From DATKNA01 sp963786765 (GTDB taxonomy: Bacteria; Actinomycetota; Actinomycetes; Actinomycetales; Kineosporiaceae), in contig CAWBAJ010000010.1 in NCBI GenBank assembly GCA_963786765.1, positions 62,001 to 126,000 on the forward strand: a stretch of DNA of 64,000 nt, read 5' to 3'. The position numbers were made by a program, and so were the translations under genes. This document shows positions 44,086 through 51,108 of the stretch, piece after piece; within the stretch, counting starts at the first letter, position 1, and every line of letters starts with the position of its first letter. The notes beneath the pieces are model-generated. The model was not told where the DNA came from. It was given only the letters and a program-made list of their open reading frames with translations, and did not search any database.

Positions 44086-44688
44086 TCAGTCGGGAATGTC
44101 GTCCGGTCGCCATTCACTGCGCAACAGCCCGTACGTCACCTCATCGACACGCTCACCCAGCAGGTACGCGGCCTCGCGGATCCGGCCCTCCTCGACGAAC
44201 CCGGCCCTCGTCGCCACGGTCCGCATCGCCAGGTTGGTCCCTAGCGTCTCGAGGCCCAGCCGGTGCAGGCCGCGCACGACGAAGGCGTAGTGGCACAACA
44301 CCCGGACGACGTCAGTGCCCAGGCCGCGACCGCGCACCGACGGGGCCAGCTGGATGCCGAGGTGCCCGGTGCCGTTGTGCAGGTCGACGTGCCACAGTCC
44401 GCACGTGCCGATCGGCTCACCCCGCTCGTCGCCACGCTCCTGGACCGCGAGCCACACGTGCTCCGGGGTCTCCGGCTCGGTCAGCGCTCGGTCGAACTCG
44501 GCCTCCATGCGGGCCAGCGATGTCGGTCGCCAGGGGTCGACGTTCGCCAGCGACGCGGTGACGACGTCGGAACGGAGCTCGCGGTGAATGACCGCCAGGT
44601 CGGACCGGCGGATCTCGCGCAGGGTGACGAGGCGCCCGTTAAGCATGGGCAAGTCGTACCGGGTTCCCGCTTCAGGCGCCACGTTCAC
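44086..44688 (-). CDS. GNAT acetyltransferase (RimJ/RimL-like)
   Basis: 200 residues from ATG 44688, overlapping the upstream gene by 17 bases; ATG 44646 (MLNGRLVTLREIRRSD) is an alternative. The acetyl-CoA binding loop is LAPSVRGRGLGTDVVRVL and the C-terminal half has LGLETLGTNLAMRTVATRAG, the classic RimL pattern. It transfers an acetyl group to an amine, often a protein N-terminus. Possibly coupled to the TfoX-N gene upstream. Confidence 0.88.
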   Translation of the reverse strand: MNVAPEAGTRYDLPMLNGRLVTLREIRRSDLAVIHRELRSDVVTASLANVDPWRPTSLARMEAEFDRALTEPETPEHVWLAVQERGDERGEPIGTCGLWHVDLHNGTGHLGIQLAPSVRGRGLGTDVVRVLCHYAFVVRGLHRLGLETLGTNLAMRTVATRAGFVEEGRIREAAYLLGERVDEVTYGLLRSEWRPDDIPD

Positions 44689-45019
44689 GCTTCTGCGGGC
44701 CGAGTGCCTCCACGACAGCCACTGCGCGCGAGACCCAGCGCGCGAGCGCCTCGTCGTCCGCGTATCCCTCGGGCTCGACGACGGCGAACGCGCCGACCTC
44801 CTTGCCGCCCAGCGTCAGCGGGCGGACGTGCGCCTCCTGGCGTGCCCGGGCGACGCCGTCGGCACCGAGCCGCACGACCAGTCCCTGCCCGGTGACTCCG
44901 CAGCACAGCTGCCCCCGGACCACGAAGGACCGGCCGCCGACCATCCGCTTCTCCTCGACGTCGTCCCGCTCCGCGAGGAGCCTTCGGACACGCTCGAGCG
45001 TCCTGGCATCAACGGGCAT
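44672..45019 (-). CDS. TfoX N-terminal domain protein
   Basis: 115 residues from ATG 45019. KRMVGGRSFVVRGQLCCGVT and ARPLTLGGKEVGAF-like sections match TfoX_N proteins of actinobacteria, which are stand-alone domains without the C-terminal helix-hairpin-helix. Function not established in this group; no competence genes are nearby. Confidence 0.82.
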   Translation of the reverse strand: MPVDARTLERVRRLLAERDDVEEKRMVGGRSFVVRGQLCCGVTGQGLVVRLGADGVARARQEAHVRPLTLGGKEVGAFAVVEPEGYADDEALARWVSRAVAVVEALGPQKRERGA

Positions 45020-45076
45020 CGACCCAGGGTGGACGTGCCGGGAGTCGCAGTCCAGCAGCTGGAGACTGTTCCCCGG

Positions 45077-45394
45077 CTACATGCCGGGCATGGCCAGGAA
45101 CTCGAGGACCTCGATGGTTCCGCCCATGGCGGCATGGGGGTGCCCGTCGAGCACCTTTCCGAGGGCGTCGGCGTCGTCCGCCTGCAGGACGGAGAAGCCC
45201 CCGATGGGGTCGCCGACGTCGCCACCGGACTCGACGACGTTGAGCGGGGAGCCGAGATCGACGACCGCGTCGCCCGCTCGCCCGGCCCACGCCATCCATG
45301 CGTCCATACCTGCCTGGGCCTGCTCGGGCGTGCCCGCGGCCATCTGTTCGGTCGCCGTCGTCGCCGAACGGTAGAGCACGAGGAACTTGGCCAT
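45077..45394 (-). CDS. YCII-related protein
   Basis: 105 residues from ATG 45394. MAKFLVLYRSATTATEQMA and the C-terminal AMGGTIEVLEFLAMPGM are typical of the small YCII/DGPF family often paired with ECF sigma factors or SRPBCC proteins. GGFSVLQADDADAL carries the family-typical Gly and acidic residues. It is divergent from the ArsR-SRPBCC gene, which may regulate it. Confidence 0.85.
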   Translation of the reverse strand: MAKFLVLYRSATTATEQMAAGTPEQAQAGMDAWMAWAGRAGDAVVDLGSPLNVVESGGDVGDPIGGFSVLQADDADALGKVLDGHPHAAMGGTIEVLEFLAMPGM

Positions 45395-45438
45395 CGTCGT
45401 CGATCCTCTCGCCTGGAGTCCATCCTTGTTCGGCTTTT

Positions 45439-45450
45439 GCCTATTTAGGC
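45439..45450. promoter_or_regulatory. Operator-like palindrome between YCII and ArsR genes
   Basis: GCCTA-TT-TAGGC, a perfect 5+5 inverted repeat centred in the 79-base gap between divergent genes. ArsR-type regulators bind such short dyads near their own start. No clear -10/-35 pair is evident. Confidence 0.4.
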
Positions 45451-45473
45451 TGATGCCGCAACACTAGGCTGAC

Positions 45474-46271
45474 GTGGTGGCCGCAGACAAGACCGACGAC
45501 TGGTCCGTCCCGGACCTCGACGTCAGGCTGCGGGCGCTGCGCTCCCGAACACGCCGCGAGATCCTCGCCCTGGTCTGGGACCGCGAACTCCCGGCGGGAG
45601 ACATCGCCGCCGCGTTCGCCCTGCGGCACGCCACCATCTCCGAACACCTTGCGGTCCTGCGCACGGCAGGCCTCGTCCGGATGAACCGTGTCGGCACTTC
45701 CCGCCGCTACCGAGCCCGGCCCGAGGCGCTGACCGGCCTGCACGGCGCCCTGGAAGGGACCACCAAGTGGCAGACGGCGACGGACATCCCCGAACGCGCG
45801 CTGGCCAGGACGACGACCGGGCCCGTCGTCATCGCCCGCGTAGACCTCCCGACGCCCCCCGAGACGGCCTTCACGGCCTTCACCGACCCAGCCGTGTACA
45901 GCCGCTGGCTGCAGGTGCCTGTCACCATCGAGGACGGCAACTTCTCGGCAACCCTCGAGTGGGGCACCGAGGTCCGGGGCCGCTACGAGTTCGTCGTGCC
46001 ACCACACCTCATCGTCATGAGCTGGGACTTCGAGGACGACAACGTGCCCGTCCCCGGTCACTCGCTCACCGGTTACCTGCGCATCCACGCCCAGGAGGCC
46101 GGAAGCCGGGTCGAGGTGCACCAACTGACCGAGAACGCCGAACAGGCCGCCTTCATGGAGGCCGCGTGGGGCATGGTCCTCGGCCGGCTCACCGCGAACC
46201 TCGCCGCCGCCATCGATCCCGACGCGGGCCCCTCCCCCAGATCCACACGGCCGAAGCGCCCGTCCGCGTGA
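45474..46271 (+). CDS. ArsR-type HTH regulator fused to an SRPBCC (AHSA1-like) domain
   Basis: 265 residues from GTG 45474 (GTG 45477 possible). Residues about 15-85 form an ArsR winged helix (RALRSRTRREILALVWDREL, LRHATISEHLAVLRTAGLVR, GTSRRYRA). Residues about 120-245 are an SRPBCC/AHSA1 lipid-binding-like domain (VDLPTPPETAFTAFTDPAVY, RYEFVVPPHLIVMSWDFED, ENAEQAAFMEAAWGMVLGRL). The fusion suggests a ligand-responsive regulator. The divergent YCII gene is a probable target. Confidence 0.88.
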   Translation: MVAADKTDDWSVPDLDVRLRALRSRTRREILALVWDRELPAGDIAAAFALRHATISEHLAVLRTAGLVRMNRVGTSRRYRARPEALTGLHGALEGTTKWQTATDIPERALARTTTGPVVIARVDLPTPPETAFTAFTDPAVYSRWLQVPVTIEDGNFSATLEWGTEVRGRYEFVVPPHLIVMSWDFEDDNVPVPGHSLTGYLRIHAQEAGSRVEVHQLTENAEQAAFMEAAWGMVLGRLTANLAAAIDPDAGPSPRSTRPKRPSA

Positions 46272-46314
46272 GTCTCTGCCGTGACCGGGCGGGAGATCTG
46301 GGAGGGTCGTCGTC

Positions 46315-47202
46315 ATGACAGACAGGGCTCCGGTGCTCGTCATCGGCGCGACGGGCAGGGTCGGGAGCGCCGTGGTCGACCTGCTCGTCGACGCGGATGT
46401 GCCGGTCCGCGCTCTCACGCACCGCTCCGAGAGGGTGGAGACGCTGCCGGCGGACGTCGACGTCGTTGCGGGCGATCTCACGGTGCCCGAGTCGCTGGAG
46501 CCCGCACTGCGAGGCGTCAGCACCGTCTTCCTGGTGTGGACGGCGCCGCCGACGACAGCCGAGGCAGTGGTCGAGCGTCTCGCCGCCTCCACGCGGCGCG
46601 TCGTCTTTCTCTCGGCGCCGCACCGGACCCCGCACCCGTTCTTCCAGCAGCCGAATCCGATGGCCGTGCTCTACGCCGAGATCGAGCGATTGCTCGCCGC
46701 CACCGGGCTCGAGACGACCATCGTCCGGCCGGGGATGTTCGCGTCGAACGCGCTGTTCTGGTGGGCGCCGGCGATCCGCGCGGACGGCGTCGTGCGATGG
46801 CCCTACGGCGACGCCGAGACCGCCCCCGTCGACGACCGCGACGTCGCGGCCGTCGCGGCGCGCACCCTGTACGAGGACGGGCATGCCGGCGGCGACTACG
46901 TGCTCACGGGCCCCGAGGCACTGAGCCAGGCCGAGCAGGTGAGCATCATCGGGGACGTTCTAGGGCGCCGGATTCCCTTCGAGCAACTGTCGCCGGACGA
47001 GTTCCGGAGCGAGACCGATGGCACCTGGCCGCGTCCCGCCGTCGACATGCTGCTCGACGCGTGGGGGGCAACGATGGGAACGCCTGCCTACGTCACCTCG
47101 ACGGTCGCCGACATCCTCGGCTCGGCGCACTCGTTCCGGCAGTGGGTCACCGATCATGCTGCCGCCTTCACCGACGACGCCGGCAGGCACCGGGACTCGT
47201 AG
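46315..47202 (+). CDS. NmrA-like NAD(P)-binding protein (atypical SDR)
   Basis: 295 residues from ATG 46315. The N-terminal glycine-rich loop is VIGATGRVGSAVVDLL; VRALTHRSERVETLPADVDV, the later FLSAPHRTPHPFFQQ and the VRPGMFASNALFW segment match NmrA/TMR-type SDRs that bind NAD(P)H but often lack the YxxxK pair. No Tyr-x-x-x-Lys is obvious at the expected place. Likely a redox-sensing or reductase protein; substrate unknown. It ends 1 base from the convergent DUF1918 gene. Confidence 0.88.
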   Translation: MTDRAPVLVIGATGRVGSAVVDLLVDADVPVRALTHRSERVETLPADVDVVAGDLTVPESLEPALRGVSTVFLVWTAPPTTAEAVVERLAASTRRVVFLSAPHRTPHPFFQQPNPMAVLYAEIERLLAATGLETTIVRPGMFASNALFWWAPAIRADGVVRWPYGDAETAPVDDRDVAAVAARTLYEDGHAGGDYVLTGPEALSQAEQVSIIGDVLGRRIPFEQLSPDEFRSETDGTWPRPAVDMLLDAWGATMGTPAYVTSTVADILGSAHSFRQWVTDHAAAFTDDAGRHRDS

Positions 47203-47203
47203 C

Positions 47204-47392
47204 TCACCCCTGCTGACTCACCACGTGTGAGTCGGTTCCCGGGTACCACAGCGACTCGTGGCCGTCCTCCCAGCGCACCCGGAAGGGCGGCTCCCCGTCG
47301 GCGTGCGGCACCTCGATCACCTCGCCGGTGCGGCGCGGCTCGTCCACGTGCGCCCCCTCGGTCACGACACGGTCCCCGACCTTTGCCTTCAT
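47204..47392 (-). CDS. DUF1918 protein
   Basis: 62 residues from ATG 47392 behind GAGGAGGT. MKAKVGDRVVTEGAHVDEP, RRTGEVIEVPHADGEPPFRV and DGHESLWYPGTDSHVV cover the whole DUF1918 family, a small actinobacterial SH3-like protein. Function unknown. Confidence 0.92.
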   Translation of the reverse strand: MKAKVGDRVVTEGAHVDEPRRTGEVIEVPHADGEPPFRVRWEDGHESLWYPGTDSHVVSQQG

Positions 47393-47538
47393 GCCGACCT
47401 CCTCTGGAGCCGATTCCTCGGGGCACCGCCGGCTGGCCAGCGGCGCCCCTGCGCCGGATCCTTCGATCCCCATCGCAGCACCGGAAGGGGCGTCAGCGCC
47501 ACCCCCCTCTGCCGCCGATCGTTCAGCCGTGACATCGG

Positions 47539-47844
47539 GTGGCCCAGGAGACCTGGATCCGGCTGCAGCGGGCCACCGCCGACCCGGCGACGGCGCCGCG
47601 GGACCTACCCGCCTGGCTGACCACGACCGCCGCCCGGCTCGCGCTCGACCAGCAGCGCGCCGCCGGCCGGCGGAAGGAGACCTACGTCGGGCCGTGGCTG
47701 CCCGAGCCGCGGGTGGCGCCGGCACACGAGCGGCCGGGTGACCCCCAGCATGCCGCCGCGCTGGCCGACGAACTGAGCTTCGCGCTCCTGGTCGTGCTGG
47801 AGTCCCTGTCACCCGCTCAGCGAGCAGCGTTCATCCTGCACGAC
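47539..47844 (+). pseudogene. ECF sigma factor fragment (both ends lost)
   Basis: AQETWIRLQRATADPAT is the end of sigma region 2; LPAWLTTTAARLALDQQRAA and LVVLESLSPAQRAAFILHD are the linker and start of region 4. The first part of region 2 and all of the region 4 recognition helix are missing. After FILHD (47844) the frame continues with unrelated residues to 47934. It resembles the SigJ/SigG-like ECF group. It abuts a truncated alpha/beta hydrolase on the other strand. Confidence 0.6.
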
Positions 47845-47863
47845 ACCTGCGACGGCGAGGGCG

Positions 47864-47950
47864 ATCCCAGGCCTGCCGGAAGGATCCGAGGCCGTGCAGC
47901 AGCACGAGCGGCTCCCCGCCGCCGGTCCGGGTGAACGCGAGAGTGGTCAT
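47864..47950 (-). pseudogene. Alpha/beta-hydrolase N-terminal fragment
   Basis: From ATG 47950: MTTLAFTRTGGGEPLVLLHG, then LGSFRQAWD, the first 29 residues of an alpha/beta hydrolase including the HG oxyanion motif. The frame then turns into an Arg-rich tail (to 47831). The homologous part stops within 20 bases of where the sigma-factor fragment stops. Confidence 0.55.
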
Positions 47951-48025
47951 GCCGACCTGACGACCCCGTGGCCGCCGATGTGACATGGCGGCAGGCGTTG
48001 TGGAGACCGTCGTCCGCCTTCTTCT

Positions 48026-48042
48026 CACCAGAAACCCGCCCT
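48026..48042. repeat. Solo copy of the CACCAGAAACCCGCC repeat end
   Basis: CACCAGAAACCCGCCCT, identical over 17 bases to the right end of the element at 62911-63031. No core sequence of that element is visible next to it. It lies in the 257-base gap after the hydrolase fragment. Confidence 0.7.
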
Positions 48043-48207
48043 CGAAGTGACGGGGCGGCCCGCTATCGGCGAGATCGCCCGGCTGGAACGTTGGCAGTCG
48101 GAGCCATACCCGGCGAAACGGAGAACAGCCATGTCACTGCACGCCAGAATCGATCTCTGCTGCAGTAGAGCCCCCTCGCCCGCGCCGACGTGCCGGGGGG
48201 AAGCATC

Positions 48208-49677
48208 ATGAGGCGACGAACACTCACCCTTGCCGTGGCGGCCGGAGCCTTGACGGCTGCGGTGCTCCCGGCGAGCGCCGCAATCACGCCACACCCCAGC
48301 AGGGACGCCACATATGCCGTCGCGTGGGCCGCCTGCGCGGGCGCCCCGCACGTGCAGTGCGGCACGCTGTCGGTCCCCCTCGACTGGTCGAGGCCCGGGG
48401 GCCAGCACGTCTCCGTCGCCGTCGCCCGCCGGCCCGCCGACGACAGCGCACACCGGGTCGGCGCGCTCTTCTTCAATCCGGGCGGCCCGGGCGACGGCGC
48501 CACCGGTTACGTGAAAGCGGCCGAGAACTTTCTCTCGGCCGAGCTGCGGGCCCGGTTCGACCTCGTCGGGATGGATCCGCGAGCCGTCGGCGGGAGCGCC
48601 AAGGTGCATTGTGCCGTCCCGATCCTGACCCCGACGGGGACACTGTTCCCCCGCACCCGGGCCCAGTTCGAGGCTCTGCTCCGCCACAACCGCGAGGTCG
48701 GGGCCAGCTGCCTCCGCGAGACGGGTCCCCTCCTCGGTCACGTGGACACGGTGACCCTGGCCCGTGACCACGAGGCCCTGCGCAAGGCCCTCGGTGAGAA
48801 GACGATCACCTGGCTGGGCCTGTCCTACGGGACCCAGCTCGCCGCGAACTATGCGGAGCTGTACCCGCAGCGGACCCGCGCGATGGTCCTGGACTCCGCC
48901 CTCGAACACAGCCTCCCCGAGGTCGTCCAGGTCGCCGGCGAGGTTATGGCGTCAGAGGACTCCTTCAACCGGTTCACCCGGTGGTGCGACACGGCCCCGA
49001 CCTGCGTCCTGCGGGGCCAGGACGTCGGCGCCGTCTTCGATCGCCTCGTCGCGGAGGCCGACCGCCACCCGATCCCCGTTCCGGGCGCGCTGCGCCCCGT
49101 GACGGGAGAGGACGTCAGGATGATTGCGGTCGGGCGGCTGCGGTTGAAGGAGCCGTCCATCTACGGGCCGGAGCTGTCCTGGGCCGGCCTGTCCAGGGCC
49201 ATCGCGAGCGCCGTCGCCGGGGACGCCTCGGGCTTCGCGCTGCCGCCGGCGGAGCTCGCACAGCCGGATCTGTCCGCACAGCTCGCGATCGGCTGCAACG
49301 AGTACGTGCCGCAGGTGCGCACCTACGGGCAGATGCGCCAGCGCATCCAGATGGGCCGCCAGCTGGCGCCGCACCTGCAGGGCGCGTCCGAGACCTGGCG
49401 GGTGAACTATTGCATCGGGTGGCCGCTTCCGGTCGCCAACCCACCGCGCGCCCTCGACGTCCGCGGGGTGCCGGCCCTGATCGTGCACGCCGTCCACGAC
49501 TCCTCGGACCCGTACTCCTGGGCCCACAGCCTGGCCGCTCAGATCCGCGGTAGCGCCCTCCTGACCCGCACGGGCGACGGTCACACGTCGTACTACACCT
49601 CGCCGTGCGCACGAGCAGCCATCGACAGCTACCTGGTCCGCCCGCAGGCCCCGCCCGACCGCGTCTGCGTCGGCTGA
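48208..49677 (+). CDS. Secreted alpha/beta hydrolase, TAP-like (tripeptidyl aminopeptidase family)
   Basis: 489 residues from ATG 48208 with GGGGGAAGC upstream. A Sec signal peptide is present (MRRRTLTLAVAAGALTAAVL, PASA). The nucleophile elbow is GLSYGTQ with Ser206, the oxyanion region is FNPGGPGDG, and the late HAVHDSSDPYSW and TGDGHTSYY hold the Asp and His. The C-terminal TAP-like domain with CARAAIDSYLV is typical. It probably removes peptides or cleaves esters outside the cell. A second related enzyme lies at 61186. A terminator follows at 49710. Confidence 0.9.
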   Translation: MRRRTLTLAVAAGALTAAVLPASAAITPHPSRDATYAVAWAACAGAPHVQCGTLSVPLDWSRPGGQHVSVAVARRPADDSAHRVGALFFNPGGPGDGATGYVKAAENFLSAELRARFDLVGMDPRAVGGSAKVHCAVPILTPTGTLFPRTRAQFEALLRHNREVGASCLRETGPLLGHVDTVTLARDHEALRKALGEKTITWLGLSYGTQLAANYAELYPQRTRAMVLDSALEHSLPEVVQVAGEVMASEDSFNRFTRWCDTAPTCVLRGQDVGAVFDRLVAEADRHPIPVPGALRPVTGEDVRMIAVGRLRLKEPSIYGPELSWAGLSRAIASAVAGDASGFALPPAELAQPDLSAQLAIGCNEYVPQVRTYGQMRQRIQMGRQLAPHLQGASETWRVNYCIGWPLPVANPPRALDVRGVPALIVHAVHDSSDPYSWAHSLAAQIRGSALLTRTGDGHTSYYTSPCARAAIDSYLVRPQAPPDRVCVG

Positions 49678-49709
49678 CGCCCGAGGGAACCCCCTGATCC
49701 GACAGCCGG

Positions 49710-49740
49710 CGACGGACGGCACCGAGAGTGCCGTCCGTCG
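49710..49740. terminator. Bidirectional hairpin terminator
   Basis: Perfect 13-base arms (CGACGGACGGCAC / GTGCCGTCCGTCG) with a CGAGA loop, between the convergent TAP hydrolase and FAD monooxygenase genes. It should serve both. Confidence 0.85.
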
Positions 49741-49771
49741 CTGGTTGCTCAGTGCTCGAGGTCGGCTGGGA

Positions 49772-51037
49772 TCACGGGGTCGCCGCGTCGGAGGCGCGGG
49801 CTGTCACGGGGGGGAGGTCGCCACGCAACGGGCTGCGTTCGAGGCCGGTGACCCACATGGCCAGCCGTCGGCGGACCGGGCGGAGCCGGCCCACGGAGCC
49901 CGCCATCAGGCGTCGGACCGAACGCGGCACCGGCTTGTCGAGCATGGCGACGCGCGTCATCCGGTCGGTGAAGCGCAGCACCTCGAGCGCGGCGGCCCGG
50001 CGTGCCTGCTCGTAGCGGTCCAGCGTGGGTTCCCCGGCCTCCCCGTTGAGCACGGCCGCGAGCCGGGTGCTGACGTCGTAGGCGTCGGCGATGCCCGTGT
50101 TCATGCCCTGCCCCGCCGCCGGGCTGTGCACATGGGCGGCGTCACCCGCGAGGAACACCCCCTCGACACGGAACCGGTCGGCGACCCGGTGGTGGACCCG
50201 GAACCGGGACGCCCACACCGGTTCGGACGCCGACTGCGCGCCCACCCCACGATCATGCAGGAGCGCATCGACGAACGCGCGGTCCGGGGCGTCGGGCACC
50301 GTCGCACCCGCGTCCACCGTGGCAATCATCCGGTGGTTCCCGCTGGGCAAGCGGGCGATCACCGTCACCCCGTGCGAGGACATGCTGATCGTGGCCTCGT
50401 CGTCGACGCTGCCGGGGTACTCGAGCTCGACGTCCGCCAGGACGAACTGAGAGTCGTACGTCTCGCCGGGGAACGCCAGACCGATCGCGGACCGGACCAT
50501 GCTGTGCGAGCCGTCCGCCCCGACAACGTAGCGGGCTCGGATCTCGAAGGGCACGGGGTTGCCGGACGACTCGTCGACACCTGCCACGATCTGATCGCCG
50601 ACCTGGGCCTGGACCGTCTGCACTCGATGCAGGCGCCGCACCGACCCACCCAGCTCGCCCAGCCGCCGCAGCAGCAGCTCCTCCGTGGTGCTCTGCGGGA
50701 CGCCGAGAGCGAACGGGTACCTGCTCGGGAGGTCCGTGAGCTCGACGCGCACCAGCGGCCGGCCGCGGTCGACCATCACGATGCGCCGGATCACCCGCCC
50801 GGCCGCGACGAGGTCGTTCCCCACTCCCAGCTCCCCGAGCAGCTCCAGGCTGGAGGCGTGGACGAGCGCGGCGTTCGACGTCAGGGTCGGGGTCGCGCGG
50901 GAGTCCACGACGACGTGCGGAATCCCGAGCTGCGCGAGTCGCACTGCCGCCGTCAAACCCGTCGGCCCCGCCCCGACGATCACGACCTCGGTCTCTTCCG
51001 ACTGTGCCTGCACGAGCTGCCTGAGGACATCCTTCAC
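49772..51037 (-). CDS. FAD-dependent monooxygenase (PHBH-like)
   Basis: 421 residues from GTG 51037. The dinucleotide-binding motif is VVIVGAGPTGLTAAVRLAQLG (about residues 18-38), the DG motif is RYVVGADGSHSMVRSAIG, and the GD motif is GVFLAGDAAHVHSPAAGQGM with NTGIADAYD. These three define class A flavoprotein hydroxylases acting on aromatic compounds, including antibiotics and phenols. It ends the leftward ABC-transporter group; it may modify a compound handled by the exporter, but co-transcription is not proven (about 70 bases between genes). Confidence 0.9.
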   Translation of the reverse strand: MKDVLRQLVQAQSEETEVVIVGAGPTGLTAAVRLAQLGIPHVVVDSRATPTLTSNAALVHASSLELLGELGVGNDLVAAGRVIRRIVMVDRGRPLVRVELTDLPSRYPFALGVPQSTTEELLLRRLGELGGSVRRLHRVQTVQAQVGDQIVAGVDESSGNPVPFEIRARYVVGADGSHSMVRSAIGLAFPGETYDSQFVLADVELEYPGSVDDEATISMSSHGVTVIARLPSGNHRMIATVDAGATVPDAPDRAFVDALLHDRGVGAQSASEPVWASRFRVHHRVADRFRVEGVFLAGDAAHVHSPAAGQGMNTGIADAYDVSTRLAAVLNGEAGEPTLDRYEQARRAAALEVLRFTDRMTRVAMLDKPVPRSVRRLMAGSVGRLRPVRRRLAMWVTGLERSPLRGDLPPVTARASDAATP

Positions 51038-51108
51038 GAGATCACGTCCTGTTCCGGGTGGTAGCGGAGTGCGGTCTGCGAGGATGCGGCACGCCCGCGG
51101 GCGGCGGG

